Source of the DNA: Tetramitus jugosus | Lineage: Eukaryota; Heterolobosea; Eutetramitea; Acrasida; Vahlkampfiidae | Length of the DNA: 64,000 nt | Direction: 5' to 3' | NCBI GenBank assembly: GCA_937625935.1 | Contig: OW569359.1 | Span: 186,001 to 250,000 of the forward strand | Shown: piece by piece, positions 9,736-20,162 of the stretch | How positions within the stretch are numbered: the stretch's first letter is position 1 | Layout: each line of letters opens with the position of its first letter | Notes under the pieces: model-generated | Told to the model about the DNA's origin: nothing | The model's database searches: none | The model's input: the letters and a program-made list of their open reading frames with translations, nothing else | Made by a program: the position numbers and the translations under genes

Positions 9736-11208
9736 TCACATCATGAGAGTACATAGGATGCATAGAATGGTCAGTGCGATGATGTAGGTGGAATATTCTC
9801 TGAAACCAGAGGATATATGCGAGTAGGTTGGCTTAGGCAACACCGAAGGTTCTGGAGATCCAGTGTAGTTGCTCAATATGGTCTGTGCCCGACCCAGCAA
9901 TGTGTACACATCGCTATTGAAGTTATATTGTTTGAAGGACGAATCAGAAAGACCTGATTTGATTGCTTCAAACACATATGGTTTCTCTACGACAGAATCA
10001 GGTAACCAGGAGTCGACATCAACTGATGTCTTTCCACCAGATTTAGTAACAGTAAAACTGACAGCACCCATGCTCTTCTGAAGGCCACCCTTGTTGATTT
10101 CGTCACTGTACTCGAAGAAGCATGCTCCAATCGTTCCATCGTCAATGTGCTGCACAACAGATTTCCATTGTCTGTTGAACCAATCTGGTGTGGCTTGTGT
10201 AATTTCATCTGATTTCTGATGCATACCAACTTCACCAATAAAGAGCGGAAGATTCTTCTCCTTGGAGCGTTTGGCCCATCCCCGGAAACCACCTTCTCCC
10301 TCCCATAGAGGTTCCATTTCAATGTTACGATAACCGGCATTGGTGGTAAAAACATCCACCTTCAAATTTGCAATCAAGTACTCATAGGTGGTGTGGTCAT
10401 CGGCTACAGCATGGGTCACTGGTACGGTTCGATTGTGAATTTGCATCATCTTGTCTCGTACGACTTGCATCTTGCTATTGACAAGCTTGAGCACATCTGG
10501 TTTCCTTTCAACACCCATTTCGTTACCCAGACACCACATGAGCAAGGCTGGGTGATCTCCAAGTTCTCTCACAGTAGACTCAATATGTTTGTCGAGCAGG
10601 TCAGACGAAGTTGACATCAAAAAGCTCTCATCTTGCAAAATAGGAACAACAATCTTGAAGCCATACTGGAATGCTAAATCCAGGAATGGTAGGTGCTGAG
10701 CAGCTCGTTTTGGTTGAGTGATTGGGTATGCTTGAGGATAAGTGTTGATGAATGCTTTTGTAAATGGGTTCAAATTATAAATACGCAAGGTATTTACTCC
10801 GAGCTCCTTCATCTTTGCAAAGTCCCGGTCCCAAGATGGTTTCCACCAAGGAACAAAGGCTCCAGACTTGTCCATTGGCCCAGGAGGAAACCGCCTAGGA
10901 TCGGCTGTGCCTCCATCGTAGTAATCACTACCAAAGCAAGCACTCTTGTATTCTCCAAACACTGTCAGCTTTGAACTACAGAACCCTGTGCCTCCGTACT
11001 CATCTGACATGGATTCAATACCCAGAGGGGCAGGTTGATACGCCATTGCTTTAATGATATACTCTTCACCATTGACATACAGCCGAAGATTCTGGATTAC
11101 AACATCGTTGGCTCCCAACACCATATGACTAATCAGATATAGTGAAGCTATAAACATCGAAAAGAAGACCGTGAATCGCCAAGGTCTCATTCTACCAACA
11201 TTGGTCAT
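9736..11208 (-). CDS. Secreted/GPI-anchored glycoside hydrolase (GH72-like)
   Basis: Encodes 490 residues. The N-terminus has basic residues then a hydrophobic segment (FTVFFSMFIASLYLISHMVL), a signal peptide or anchor. The body resembles the clan GH-A barrel of 1,3-beta-glucanosyltransferases: IIKAMAYQP near the start, the Cys-rich FCSSK/SACFGSDYY region, LGVNTLRIYNLNP, WCLGNEMG with the predicted acid/base Glu at residue 230, and FIGEVGMH with the predicted nucleophile Glu at 326. The C-terminus ends in a hydrophobic run (YIIALTILCILCTLMM) after a Ser/Gly/Pro stretch, as in GPI-anchor signals. It probably remodels beta-glucan outside the cell, perhaps in the cyst wall; that role is inference. 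A GH2/GH5-like relative is the alternative. Confidence 0.75.
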   Translation of the reverse strand: MTNVGRMRPWRFTVFFSMFIASLYLISHMVLGANDVVIQNLRLYVNGEEYIIKAMAYQPAPLGIESMSDEYGGTGFCSSKLTVFGEYKSACFGSDYYDGGTADPRRFPPGPMDKSGAFVPWWKPSWDRDFAKMKELGVNTLRIYNLNPFTKAFINTYPQAYPITQPKRAAQHLPFLDLAFQYGFKIVVPILQDESFLMSTSSDLLDKHIESTVRELGDHPALLMWCLGNEMGVERKPDVLKLVNSKMQVVRDKMMQIHNRTVPVTHAVADDHTTYEYLIANLKVDVFTTNAGYRNIEMEPLWEGEGGFRGWAKRSKEKNLPLFIGEVGMHQKSDEITQATPDWFNRQWKSVVQHIDDGTIGACFFEYSDEINKGGLQKSMGAVSFTVTKSGGKTSVDVDSWLPDSVVEKPYVFEAIKSGLSDSSFKQYNFNSDVYTLLGRAQTILSNYTGSPEPSVLPKPTYSHISSGFREYSTYIIALTILCILCTLMM

Positions 11209-11727
11209 TTTATGTTGCTTATCGATTAAAGAAGAATGATTATTGAATTTTGCGAGTTGCTACTCCTGATTGATGTTATTGAATCAAACAAGTATATATT
11301 ATGAAGAAGAGGAGATGAATAGTTTGAATTGTCCTCCGGTTGTCCAACAATGGTTTTTCAGTTCTTGGGCTTGTTGAAGGTATCTCGTTTCTGTTCTGTG
11401 CTCCCCTTTCTGGCTTTTCTCAAAGCACTTAATAGCCCTTGCGCGGGTCTAAATATTCTCGACCCAAACAGTCTGATGAAGCTCCTAGCCAATGTGAGAA
11501 ATTAGAACCGACAAATCTCTCGCCTGTATTTTGGGCTAGGTCTGACAGATGAAGTTCTTGCGCAGTGCATTTTTTTGAGTTTCGCGAGTTGCTTTGGTGA
11601 CCTGGCGTTCTGAATTGAGGTCATGGGAAATTACAATATAAAGTCATGCATTTTTGCAGCAAAAGATACATCCACAACAACAGATTACACAACAACAAAT
11701 CTAACTAATTATCAATCAATAATAACC
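11209..11727. other. Intergenic with several inverted repeats
   Basis: Head-to-head spacer between the GH72-like gene and the thymosin-like gene. It contains GGGTC...GACCC (about 11445-11465), CCTAGCC (11484-11490) paired with GGCTAGG (11534-11540), and CTGATGA (11473-11479) followed about 63 nt later by CTGA (11542-11545). This could be a structured RNA or regulatory DNA; nothing here is established. Confidence 0.45.
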
Positions 11728-11895
11728 ATGGTAGACACAAAGGGAATGAAATTGCAAGACCAAAATCTTCTAAGTGAGGTGAAGCAACACAACTACAAGC
11801 TAAAACATGTCAGAGAGCAAGATATCAAACAACCAACTACAATGGGACTTGGACATGTCGTTGACAAGAAGCAATCCTGTTGCAGCAAGAGATGA
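11728..11895 (+). CDS. Thymosin-beta/actobindin-like WH2 mini-protein
   Basis: A 55-residue ORF with an ATG in the context ACCATGG and a lysine-rich, fully hydrophilic product. The centre reads LLSEVKQHNYKLKHVREQD followed by KQP. That matches the beta-thymosin/WH2 layout: an amphipathic helix, a short linker, then LKH/LKKT, as in Acanthamoeba actobindin (SFLEEV...LKHAETVDKS). Such proteins bind monomeric G-actin and buffer polymerisation in the cytosol. Only one repeat is present; actobindin has two. The C-terminus ends with two cysteines and a basic pair (CCSKR), which is unusual and may allow lipidation or disulphide dimerisation. The frame is open 105 nt upstream, but that part is Thr/Asn-rich leader. 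Identification is from pattern only. Confidence 0.6.
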   Translation: MVDTKGMKLQDQNLLSEVKQHNYKLKHVREQDIKQPTTMGLGHVVDKKQSCCSKR

Positions 11896-11989
11896 ATGAC
11901 TTAGAAACCAGTAGGATGATTGCAATCTTGTGTAAATAACAGCAGGAAGTGCTGATGTAGAATAAAGCAAATATCCATTCGTTAGATAA

Positions 11990-13444
11990 TTAGTCAAGGT
12001 CGTTTACTTCGTTTTGATCTGCTGATAGTTCTTCTGGAGCATTTTTTTCGTTATTGGCTTCTTCACCTTCCTCTTCCTCATCGTCATCAATGTACTCCAT
12101 TCTCACCATTTGACCACCATCATCCATATTGTTCTTCTTTGCCAATCTGTTGTTCAATCTCTGAATAATTGTTTCAATATTTGATTTCACCTTTTGGTCA
12201 TCAGTTTCCTTCGACTCCTGCTCCAACATCTTGTAAACACTCTCGGTTGACATTTGGTCCATACCAGCAAGTGTGACAGTCATCATGACCAAACAATCTG
12301 AGAGAGTTCGGCGAAGCAGAGGTTCGACTTCCTTGAATTTAAACTTTGAATCAGACGGTATGGTATTGTCAGACAGTTGATTATGAGTTTCAACTTCAGA
12401 GTTGGAGAATCTGTTCAATAGAATATTGAGGAGCGGAGTCTGACGCAACAGGAAATGCTTTTCCTTGAAGAATAAGCAATTCCTAATCGTGCTCAACACA
12501 CCTCTTCTCTTGATGACATCTTCATCTCTAATGTATGGGAAGAGAAGTTGCAGTGCCAATCTTACACCAGTTTTCTCTGTAAAATTTGTGTCATTGTCTT
12601 GTTCCTTCTCCTTCAAGAACAACATTCTTCCAGATGGCACAGTAGAGAGATTAGTGAAGATGTTGACAATCCATCTTGTGCTTTTCAATGAGTCTTCCAA
12701 TTCCCATGGAACATACACTGGTTGCTGAGCCAAGAACATGTCCATCAACTTTTTAAAGTGATAGCCTTGTGCCCAGTCTTCATCATCACTGTCTTCGTCC
12801 GAGTCCTCCTCTTCATCATCACTGTCCAGAGCTGATTTTTTAATTTCGTCCATTGCGTCATTAAACGATTTCATTTGCAAGAATCGACTGACACCGTGCT
12901 CAATAGTTGTAATATTAGCCAACAAGATACAAATCAGTTCCATCATGGAGTCAATCTTGTATCTCTCGTGTCCCAACTCGGCCGTATTGTCACGCTTCAT
13001 CTTCTCATTCACCATTCTTAGTTTGTTGTCATAAACAATCAACAAATTCATCAATTTGTCAACAATCTTGTCCAATAGCATGAGCTTTACGGTTCCTTCA
13101 TGAGCCTTTTGTTCCAAATCATCAATCAAAATCTTTGAATTGGTACCTAGCTTTTCTTCATGCGCGCTAGTCGGAGTTTTTGGTGTGTGAGAGGCAGCAG
13201 TGATCGCAATGAGACAGGTGAGAGCGAGACGCACCAACTTTTCTTCCTTGTTTTGAATGAGACTCACAAGAGTTGTGATCGTGCTCTTGTGTTGCTTCTC
13301 AATGAGATTGACAAAATGAAGTGGATTGGATTGAATAATGGTCAAAAAAGCTTTGAGTGCTTCGAGTTGAACGTTGGATCGTGGTTCTCCAATCAATGAT
13401 AGTAATTCTTCGAATGATTTCTGTGCACTTGTTGTTGTTGACAT
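11990..13444 (-). CDS. HGH1: HGH1 homologue (ARM-like repeat protein)
   Basis: Encodes 484 residues from the ATG at 13444; the frame continues upstream only with a non-ATG codon. It is an all-helical armadillo-like protein with the HGH1/BRP16 family hallmarks: an N-terminal ELLSLIGEPRSNVQLEAL repeat, a middle block MELICILLANIT, then TRWIVNIFTNLS and KRRGVLSTIRNCLFFKEKHFLL, the family's most conserved stretch, and a closing helical domain. HGH1 helps fold eukaryotic elongation factor 2 with the TRiC/CCT chaperonin in the cytosol. A long acidic insertion (Asp/Glu/Ser, about residue 230) and an acidic C-terminal tail are present. The gene is head-to-head with the kinesin gene (about 206 bp between starts). 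Confidence 0.85.
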   Translation of the reverse strand: MSTTTSAQKSFEELLSLIGEPRSNVQLEALKAFLTIIQSNPLHFVNLIEKQHKSTITTLVSLIQNKEEKLVRLALTCLIAITAASHTPKTPTSAHEEKLGTNSKILIDDLEQKAHEGTVKLMLLDKIVDKLMNLLIVYDNKLRMVNEKMKRDNTAELGHERYKIDSMMELICILLANITTIEHGVSRFLQMKSFNDAMDEIKKSALDSDDEEEDSDEDSDDEDWAQGYHFKKLMDMFLAQQPVYVPWELEDSLKSTRWIVNIFTNLSTVPSGRMLFLKEKEQDNDTNFTEKTGVRLALQLLFPYIRDEDVIKRRGVLSTIRNCLFFKEKHFLLRQTPLLNILLNRFSNSEVETHNQLSDNTIPSDSKFKFKEVEPLLRRTLSDCLVMMTVTLAGMDQMSTESVYKMLEQESKETDDQKVKSNIETIIQRLNNRLAKKNNMDDGGQMVRMEYIDDDEEEEGEEANNEKNAPEELSADQNEVNDLD

Positions 13445-13650
13445 TTTTGTTGTTGTTGTGTTGTTGTGCACGCGTGCTTTGCTATTGTTGCGCAAGTTTG
13501 AAGCGGAATTCAAGGAAAGTGTGAAATGCCGCCAGAAGCGGGAAAATAATTTACGGAAGACAGAAAATTCGCAGTTGTTCCCTCATTTGTCCACAGTATT
13601 CATATTATTCCTTCTTTCAGCAACAATAAGAAGAATCATTGATTGCATAA

Positions 13651-16122
13651 ATGATGAGAAAATCCAGCTCAAACTTACTCCTAGGTCAAGGACCTGTCCA
13701 TCGCAAATCAGATGCATTTGAAACGAGTGAAAACTTTAAAGTTGTTGTTCGAGTAAGACCTCCCTTGCCTCGAGAGCTGTTAGAAGATGGAACATACGAA
13801 AATACGATACGTGTTGAAAATCAAAGAGAGATTACGATTTCAGAGACTATCGGGTCAGAAGGTTCAATGGATGATGGTTTATGCAGTCAACATCAGTTTA
13901 CCTTTGATAAAGTGTATGATACAGATAGCAACCAATTTGATGTGTACATGAATACAGCTCGTGATGCAGTTTTTTCTACTCTGGAAGGTTACAATGCAAC
14001 CATAATTGCATATGGACAAACGGGTACTGGCAAAACTTTTACGATGGAGGGATTCACAAATAATGAAAAGAGGGGAATCATACCCAGATCGACAGAAGAA
14101 ATATTTAATTGTATGTAACTACTTCGAAGAGTTTTGGTGTACATGGAAGGATGGTGACTCACTTGATTGTTAGATATCCAAACTTCTGGAAATCCAAAAA
14201 CAAGATTCCTAGTCAGAGCATCGTACCTTCAAATTTACAAGGATGTAATATCCGATTTGTTGAAACCTGAACGAACAAACCTAATCATCAGAGAAGATAA
14301 GAAGAAGGGAGTGTATGTTGATAATTTGTCTGAATGGGTGGTTCGATCTCCCTCCGAAATATACAGCTTAATGGATAGGGGAGCCAAAGTTAGAGCAACC
14401 GGATCAACTAGGCTGAATGAATTAAGTAGTAGAAGTCATGCTGTTTTTATCATGATTGTAGAACAAAATGAACAGTGTGTGGTCGACGAGCAAGGAAATG
14501 AGGTGGACATGGATGAGTACAGAGCAGTATTAACCGAAACAGGACAATTTCGTGGACAAGTTAGAGAGCTTTTCAAAATAGGAAAACTTAATTTGGTCGA
14601 TCTAGCTGGCTCAGAGAGAGTTCGTTACTCTGGAGCCTCTGGTCGATCCCTAGATGAGAGTAAGAAAATTAACCAATCCCTGTCAGCACTTGGAAATGTA
14701 ATCGCAGCTCTAACAGATCCAAGGGGCAGACATCACATTCCTTACCGAGATTCTAAGCTCACTAGGTTACTTGAGGATAGCTTAGGAGGTAATTGTCGGA
14801 CAACTATGATTGCCATGATATCTCCCGCTCTGGAGGCCTTTGCAGAGTCGCTGTCCACGTTGAAATTTGCCAACAGGGCTAAAAGTATTAAGAATGAAGC
14901 TCATGTGAATGAAGATCTTGACCAAAGGGCTTTACTCAGGAAGTACGAGAACGAACTGAAAAAACTAAGAAATGAACTTCAAACCAAAACGAAAGATGTG
15001 GTAGACAAAAAGAAACTGATGGAGTTAGAACAAGAAAAGAAAAGAGCCGAGGATGATAAGATGGCAGCCATATCCGCACTGACGAAAAAAACTGAAGAGT
15101 TCGTACGAGAACAGCAGATAAAGAGGGATCTTGAACATAGGATCGCAACAATGCAGAGTCAACTCCTAGTGGGTGGAGAGAAGATTCAAGAAACACCCAT
15201 GTTTAAGAATCTTTTGAAGCAAGAACATGAACGGGTTCATAAGATATATCTCAACAAAATGCAGGCTCTGGAGAGAGAAAGACAGAGCATCGAGGAGGAC
15301 AAGGCTCAAGTTGACCGATACAAGCAGTTATTGTTGAAACAACGAGATATTATGATAGCCCTAACTGCAAGGTTGAATGAAAGAGATGAATACATCTTAA
15401 ATCTGCAAGAAGAATTGGATGCTTATGACCGGCATCAGAAACTGTTGGAAGATACGGTGAATCAGAAAACAGAAACAATTCTTCGGTATGAAAATGCCAA
15501 CCAAAACGGAGGACCGCCTCCAGCTCCTATTCATTCTCATAAGGTACTCTCTCGAGATATACAGGAAGATAATAAGTTTATGGTAAGCACTATCCAACAA
15601 CTGAACGAAAAATTACTGAAGATCTACGAGGAAAATGAGAGGTTAAGCCATCAAAGTAAGTTGGACCAGGAAGAACTTCAAAAACTTAAGTTCTCTCAAT
15701 CTTCAACATTTCCAATGATTGAAGAACCACATCAGCAACATTTCTCTATAATTGACAAACAGCAGATTCAGATGTTGAAGCAGCAATGTATAACAAAAGA
15801 GAAAGAAAAACAAGCACTCCGAACAATTTTAGAAACGAGGGTAGCACCTGAATTAGAGAAAGTATTCTCTATGATTGGTCAATTGCTCTCTAAGCAGAAT
15901 CGAGCACAAGTAGAAGAAGCACAACACTCAATTAGTGACCTTTCAGAACTGTTGAGTGCTTCGATAGCTGCTCTCGCTATTCGCAAAACCCCTTCGACAC
16001 CCATAACTCCATCAGGTAGTAGTTCCAGTTTCAATACAATGAGCTATACTCCGCAACCACAGCAGTACTCAACATATCAATCAGGGTACATTAGTAGTTC
16101 AACTCCGAACACCAGATATTAG
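13651..16122 (+). CDS. Kinesin with N-terminal motor (two exons)
   Basis: Exons 13651-14110 and 14174-16122 flank a 63-nt GTATGT...TTAG intron (phase 1), giving 802 residues. The motor domain starts at FKVVVRVRPPLPR. It has the P-loop GQTGTGKT (residues 122-129), switch I NELSSRSH (about 236-243), switch II DLAGSE (about 296) and the microtubule-binding HIPYRDSKLTRLLEDSLGG, ending in LKFANRAKSIKN. The neck continues into a long coiled coil (about 350-500) and further helical segments. The tail is Ser/Thr/Pro-rich. All nucleotide-contact motifs are intact, so it should be an active plus-end motor. The loop before switch II carries an insertion (EQCVVDEQGNEVDMDEY region). I cannot assign a kinesin family; a kinesin-2-like neck is only suggestive. 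Confidence 0.93.
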
Positions 16123-16194
16123 AATAAAGAGTCCGATTCTCCGATTCTCCAGTTTACGATTCATCGTCATTCACCAAAAGAAAATAAGCAAATC

Positions 16195-18666
16195 ATGAGT
16201 AGTGAAATGCAGAAAGTAGTAGTGATCGATCTAAGTAGTGAAGATCAAAAATCTCAAAGCGGAGAGAGTACTATCTCTATCATAATCCCAAAGAACACTT
16301 TCACTCCAGGAGAGACTATCTCAGGTGCAGTACTCTGTCGAATTGAGCACCTCGTAAGAGTAGGTGCATTAATTGTACTTCTTTCAGGCGAGGAGAACAT
16401 TCAAAATTCATCAGATTGCTCCCAACAATTCTTGAGAAAAGAACTACGACTTGAAGTAGAGAATGAGAACTCTGATATGGTACTGCAGAAGGGTGTTCAT
16501 CGAATCCCATTCTCCATTGAAATTCCAAACAACCTTCCATTGTCCATGATACTTGATAATATTTCAGTTGAGTATTCACTAGAAGCGTCTTTGTGGACAG
16601 AATCAGATGACTTGTGTGGTTCTCCATCCATGCAGAGTTATCACACTATTCAGATCAATGGTGGTGTGTACCACGAGAATGATGGACAATCTATGGAGAA
16701 AACTTCAGTCTTTCCTCTCGAGCATGGACAACTGTCGCTGTCTTGTCGAGTAAATTCACATATTCTAGTGGCTGGATCAGATGTTACTGTTCAAGTGGAA
16801 GTCCAGAATGAAAGTGCAACTCAATTATCTGAGATCTATGTCTCCTTGTTTCAGATCGTGGGAGTCAAGGAAGACGAATTTACATCAACATTTGAACATC
16901 ATTTCTCAGCAAGTTCCTTTCCAATCCTAAACATTAATGAACATCGATCAGTTAGTGAAGAAATCAAATTGAGAGTTCCAGACGATCTCCCAGAGACATC
17001 AAAAGAAAACTCACCACTCCAACTTTCTTCAGTTAGACATAGTATTTGCTTTAGAGCACTCAGCACCACGGAAGAATGGGGACTAGATCTTCCAATCATA
17101 CTCGTTCGATCTTTCAGAGCGCCTCTCCCTAATGAGAAAGGTGAGAAAGGAGATGACAGTGAGATTAAGGTCGCTGAAACAGAGGAACAAACTACGAAAG
17201 AAGTTTTCGAGGAAAGATGTGACGAGAATCAAGAAACAATCGAAGCAAACGTCATTCATTCACCGATTACGAGACTGGCTTCAACAGTGAAAAACAGTGA
17301 TATTGATCACTACCATCTATTCAAGAATTTAGTATTTCAATCAGAAGATTCAGTTTCCGAATCCGAGGGCTTGAAAGATGTAGACACTTCAGAGGGATCA
17401 ACTCAACACTCCATGTCTCCATCTCCGCTGAAGTTACCTGAGCTGCGTTCCTCTCATTTTAACTACTCTAGCCCTTCTCGAAAGGAATACGGAATCTCAT
17501 TTGATCAATCCAGAGGAGAGAGCTTGACAATGGCTCATATTAGAAATCATGTTGAAGAAACCCGCAGAAAAATCCAAACCTATTCAAATATTATCCACCA
17601 GTATGATAGCCTGAAACCTGGCCAACCTCTTACATCCCTGGGCGCTTACTCATCACCTGGAAGAGTGAGGGAGAGTTCTCTATCAAAATTGACAGCAACT
17701 CCAAGAGGTTCATCTATCCCTAATGAGGAAGTTCCAAGTGAAAGAGATTCAGAAAGAGTGGCCGACCAACCAAACGAGTTACTTTCTGTTGAGAAGGAGA
17801 AGGGTGGGAATCATGAAGAGGAAACTGAATATGAGTATGAAACAGTTGAAAGTAAAACAGAACCAATCTCGAGTCCTCAGAAGTTCAAGGTTCCAGAAGA
17901 ACTCCGAGATTTTAGCTCTATAGGTCAATATAGTGGTGAACTTGTGAAGGGACTACCTCATGGTTTAGGAGAGATGAAGTACAATAATGGCAGTAGGTAC
18001 GAAGGTTCATGGTCGAATGGGAAAAAGCAAGGAAAAGGAAAGATGGAATACTCAGATGGGGCATTGTATGATGGCCAATGGATCAAAGATAAGAGACATG
18101 GGTGGGGGTTCTACAAGACAACTCTTTACAACTATGATGGACAATGGGAGCATGATAGAAAACAAGGAAAAGGTTTGATCGTTTACAACAACAACGAACA
18201 GTACGAGGGACAATGGGTCGAAAACTATCCTGAAGGTGGAGGATCATACGTTTTCCAAGATGGGTCAACCTACAAGGGAGAATTCAAGAGAGGACTTCGC
18301 CATGGTCGAGGAATTCTCGCGTATGCCAACAGCACGGTAGTATACGATGGAGATTTCGAAAATGATCGCAAGAGTGGTCAAGCAGTCATCACCTTCCAGA
18401 ATGGCACTTACACTGGAGAGATGGCGAACGACGTTCGTAGCGGTTATGGAATATACAGATATTCCAATGGAGATATCTACGAAGGAGAGTGGGTCAATAA
18501 TAAGAAGGAGGGAACTGGAGTTATGAATTATGCAACAGGTGGATACTTTAAGGGGCATTGGAACAACGGAATAAGGTATGGTCGCGGAGAACATGTTGCA
18601 AGTGATGGAACACGTTTCATCGAAGTATGGGAAAATGGATCATTGCTAGAAAGGGTCAGACTATAA
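16195..18666 (+). CDS. Arrestin-like protein with C-terminal MORN repeats
   Basis: An 823-residue, single-exon gene. Residues about 25-150 (ISIIIPKNTFTPGETISGAV; GVHRIPFSIEIPNNLP; VEYSLEASL) follow the arrestin N-domain pattern. Residues about 180-310 (LSLSCRVNSHILVAGSDVTVQVEV; LRVPDDLP) follow the arrestin C-domain. A 250-residue Ser/Glu-rich, probably disordered linker leads to about ten MORN repeats from about residue 577 (YSGELVKGLPHGLGEMKY; YEGSWSNGKKQGKGKMEY; YDGQWIKDKRHGWG and so on) to about 810. Arrestins are trafficking adaptors; MORN repeats bind membranes or partners and scaffold protist cytoskeleton. The fusion suggests a membrane-linked adaptor. The gene lies 72 bp downstream of the kinesin, same strand, and ends 9 bp from TRAPPC12's stop. 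Confidence 0.88.
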   Translation: MSSEMQKVVVIDLSSEDQKSQSGESTISIIIPKNTFTPGETISGAVLCRIEHLVRVGALIVLLSGEENIQNSSDCSQQFLRKELRLEVENENSDMVLQKGVHRIPFSIEIPNNLPLSMILDNISVEYSLEASLWTESDDLCGSPSMQSYHTIQINGGVYHENDGQSMEKTSVFPLEHGQLSLSCRVNSHILVAGSDVTVQVEVQNESATQLSEIYVSLFQIVGVKEDEFTSTFEHHFSASSFPILNINEHRSVSEEIKLRVPDDLPETSKENSPLQLSSVRHSICFRALSTTEEWGLDLPIILVRSFRAPLPNEKGEKGDDSEIKVAETEEQTTKEVFEERCDENQETIEANVIHSPITRLASTVKNSDIDHYHLFKNLVFQSEDSVSESEGLKDVDTSEGSTQHSMSPSPLKLPELRSSHFNYSSPSRKEYGISFDQSRGESLTMAHIRNHVEETRRKIQTYSNIIHQYDSLKPGQPLTSLGAYSSPGRVRESSLSKLTATPRGSSIPNEEVPSERDSERVADQPNELLSVEKEKGGNHEEETEYEYETVESKTEPISSPQKFKVPEELRDFSSIGQYSGELVKGLPHGLGEMKYNNGSRYEGSWSNGKKQGKGKMEYSDGALYDGQWIKDKRHGWGFYKTTLYNYDGQWEHDRKQGKGLIVYNNNEQYEGQWVENYPEGGGSYVFQDGSTYKGEFKRGLRHGRGILAYANSTVVYDGDFENDRKSGQAVITFQNGTYTGEMANDVRSGYGIYRYSNGDIYEGEWVNNKKEGTGVMNYATGGYFKGHWNNGIRYGRGEHVASDGTRFIEVWENGSLLERVRL

Positions 18667-18675
18667 AGCTGTAGT

Positions 18676-20118
18676 TTACTGAGGTCCTACAAAAAGGAAG
18701 TCATCACCTGCGTATCTTTCTGTCAGAATTCTTATTACTGCAATCTTTTCGTTCGAAGTAGGGTCAGCCTCCAAATCATACAACGTACATAAATTATACA
18801 CTAAAACTTCGTCTAAGTTTGTTGCCGGGTTTCTCCGTATGACATCTTCGAGCAACTCAATAGCCTTGCTGAGTTGGCAAAGGTGCAACAAGCATATGGC
18901 CTGATTGTTTGCAGCAACAACATTATCTGGGTCAATTTCTAACGCGCAAGCAAACTCTCTTGATGCATCACCGGTTTTTCCTCTAGAGAACAGCAAGTAT
19001 CCCTCATTCAAGAAGCAGCGCACCTTGTGTCGAGGATTGCTCATATCCACTTTTTGTTTCAAACTATTAAAAATGTTTTCTGCTTCCATAATGATACCAC
19101 TTTGCAAATAGAGACATCCTTGTAATGATTTAAACAAAATAAACGTATCCAGTGCTTCCTCATCCTTCTCACTGGCCTTCTCCAATCGATCAACGACCTG
19201 ACTGAGCAACTCCTGTGCCAAGTAGTACTCTCTTCTGCAAATGTGACAATTGATAATCATCATGATGACTCTCTGCTCTCTAATGAACCATTGTTCTACT
19301 GTACAATCAGGATCATATCTCTGTTGCAAATTTGGTCTTCGACACATGTTCAACAAGCGATACAATCTGTCCAATGCCATCTGGGTACCCGCGCTGCTCG
19401 AAACAGAATGACTGTTCAAATGATTGATGGTACCAGGTTCTGCTGACGACGACGATGCAGATGACGCATATGCCGATGACGATGCATTGGGTGAGACAGA
19501 CATTGGCGAAGGAGCACCCATTGTAGTTGGAGTATTCGGAGTCAATGCACTACCCACACTTCCACCAGTGGACATGGGTGTATTCATGGCAGCAGTGCCC
19601 GTAGCAGGAGGAGTAGACACTGAACCACCACTACCACCACCACCACTCTGAGCAGTAATCGCAGCACTTGTACTTGCAGCTGACAAGGCAGTGGAGAATC
19701 GAGGATTGTTTGGCTGTCCTGATGAGTCAAAATGTGGCATCAACGCCTTCAATAACAACATTGAAAAAGGTACCATGTTTCCTCTCTTTTGGCCACCTAC
19801 ATGATTACTACTATTATTGTTACTATTATTGTTATAAATGTGAGGATAACTCTCATAAAAATAATTTCCACTATTGTTCAAATCACCGAGACTGTCCATG
19901 ACTTTACTCGCCGTGTCATAGTGATGCAATCGAAAATGAGCCAGAATAGTACCGAATCGATACAGTAGATTCTCATGTGGTGCAAAACCGAATTGAAGAC
20001 ACCTCTCACACAATAATCGAATCTCTCTCCAACAAGAGTTTTCTGATAGAATAGTGAGACCTGATTTGTTCAGTGGTACTTTTTCAAGAGACAATGGTTG
20101 TCTTGTGACTGCTGTTGT

Positions 20119-20162
<44 letters not shown>

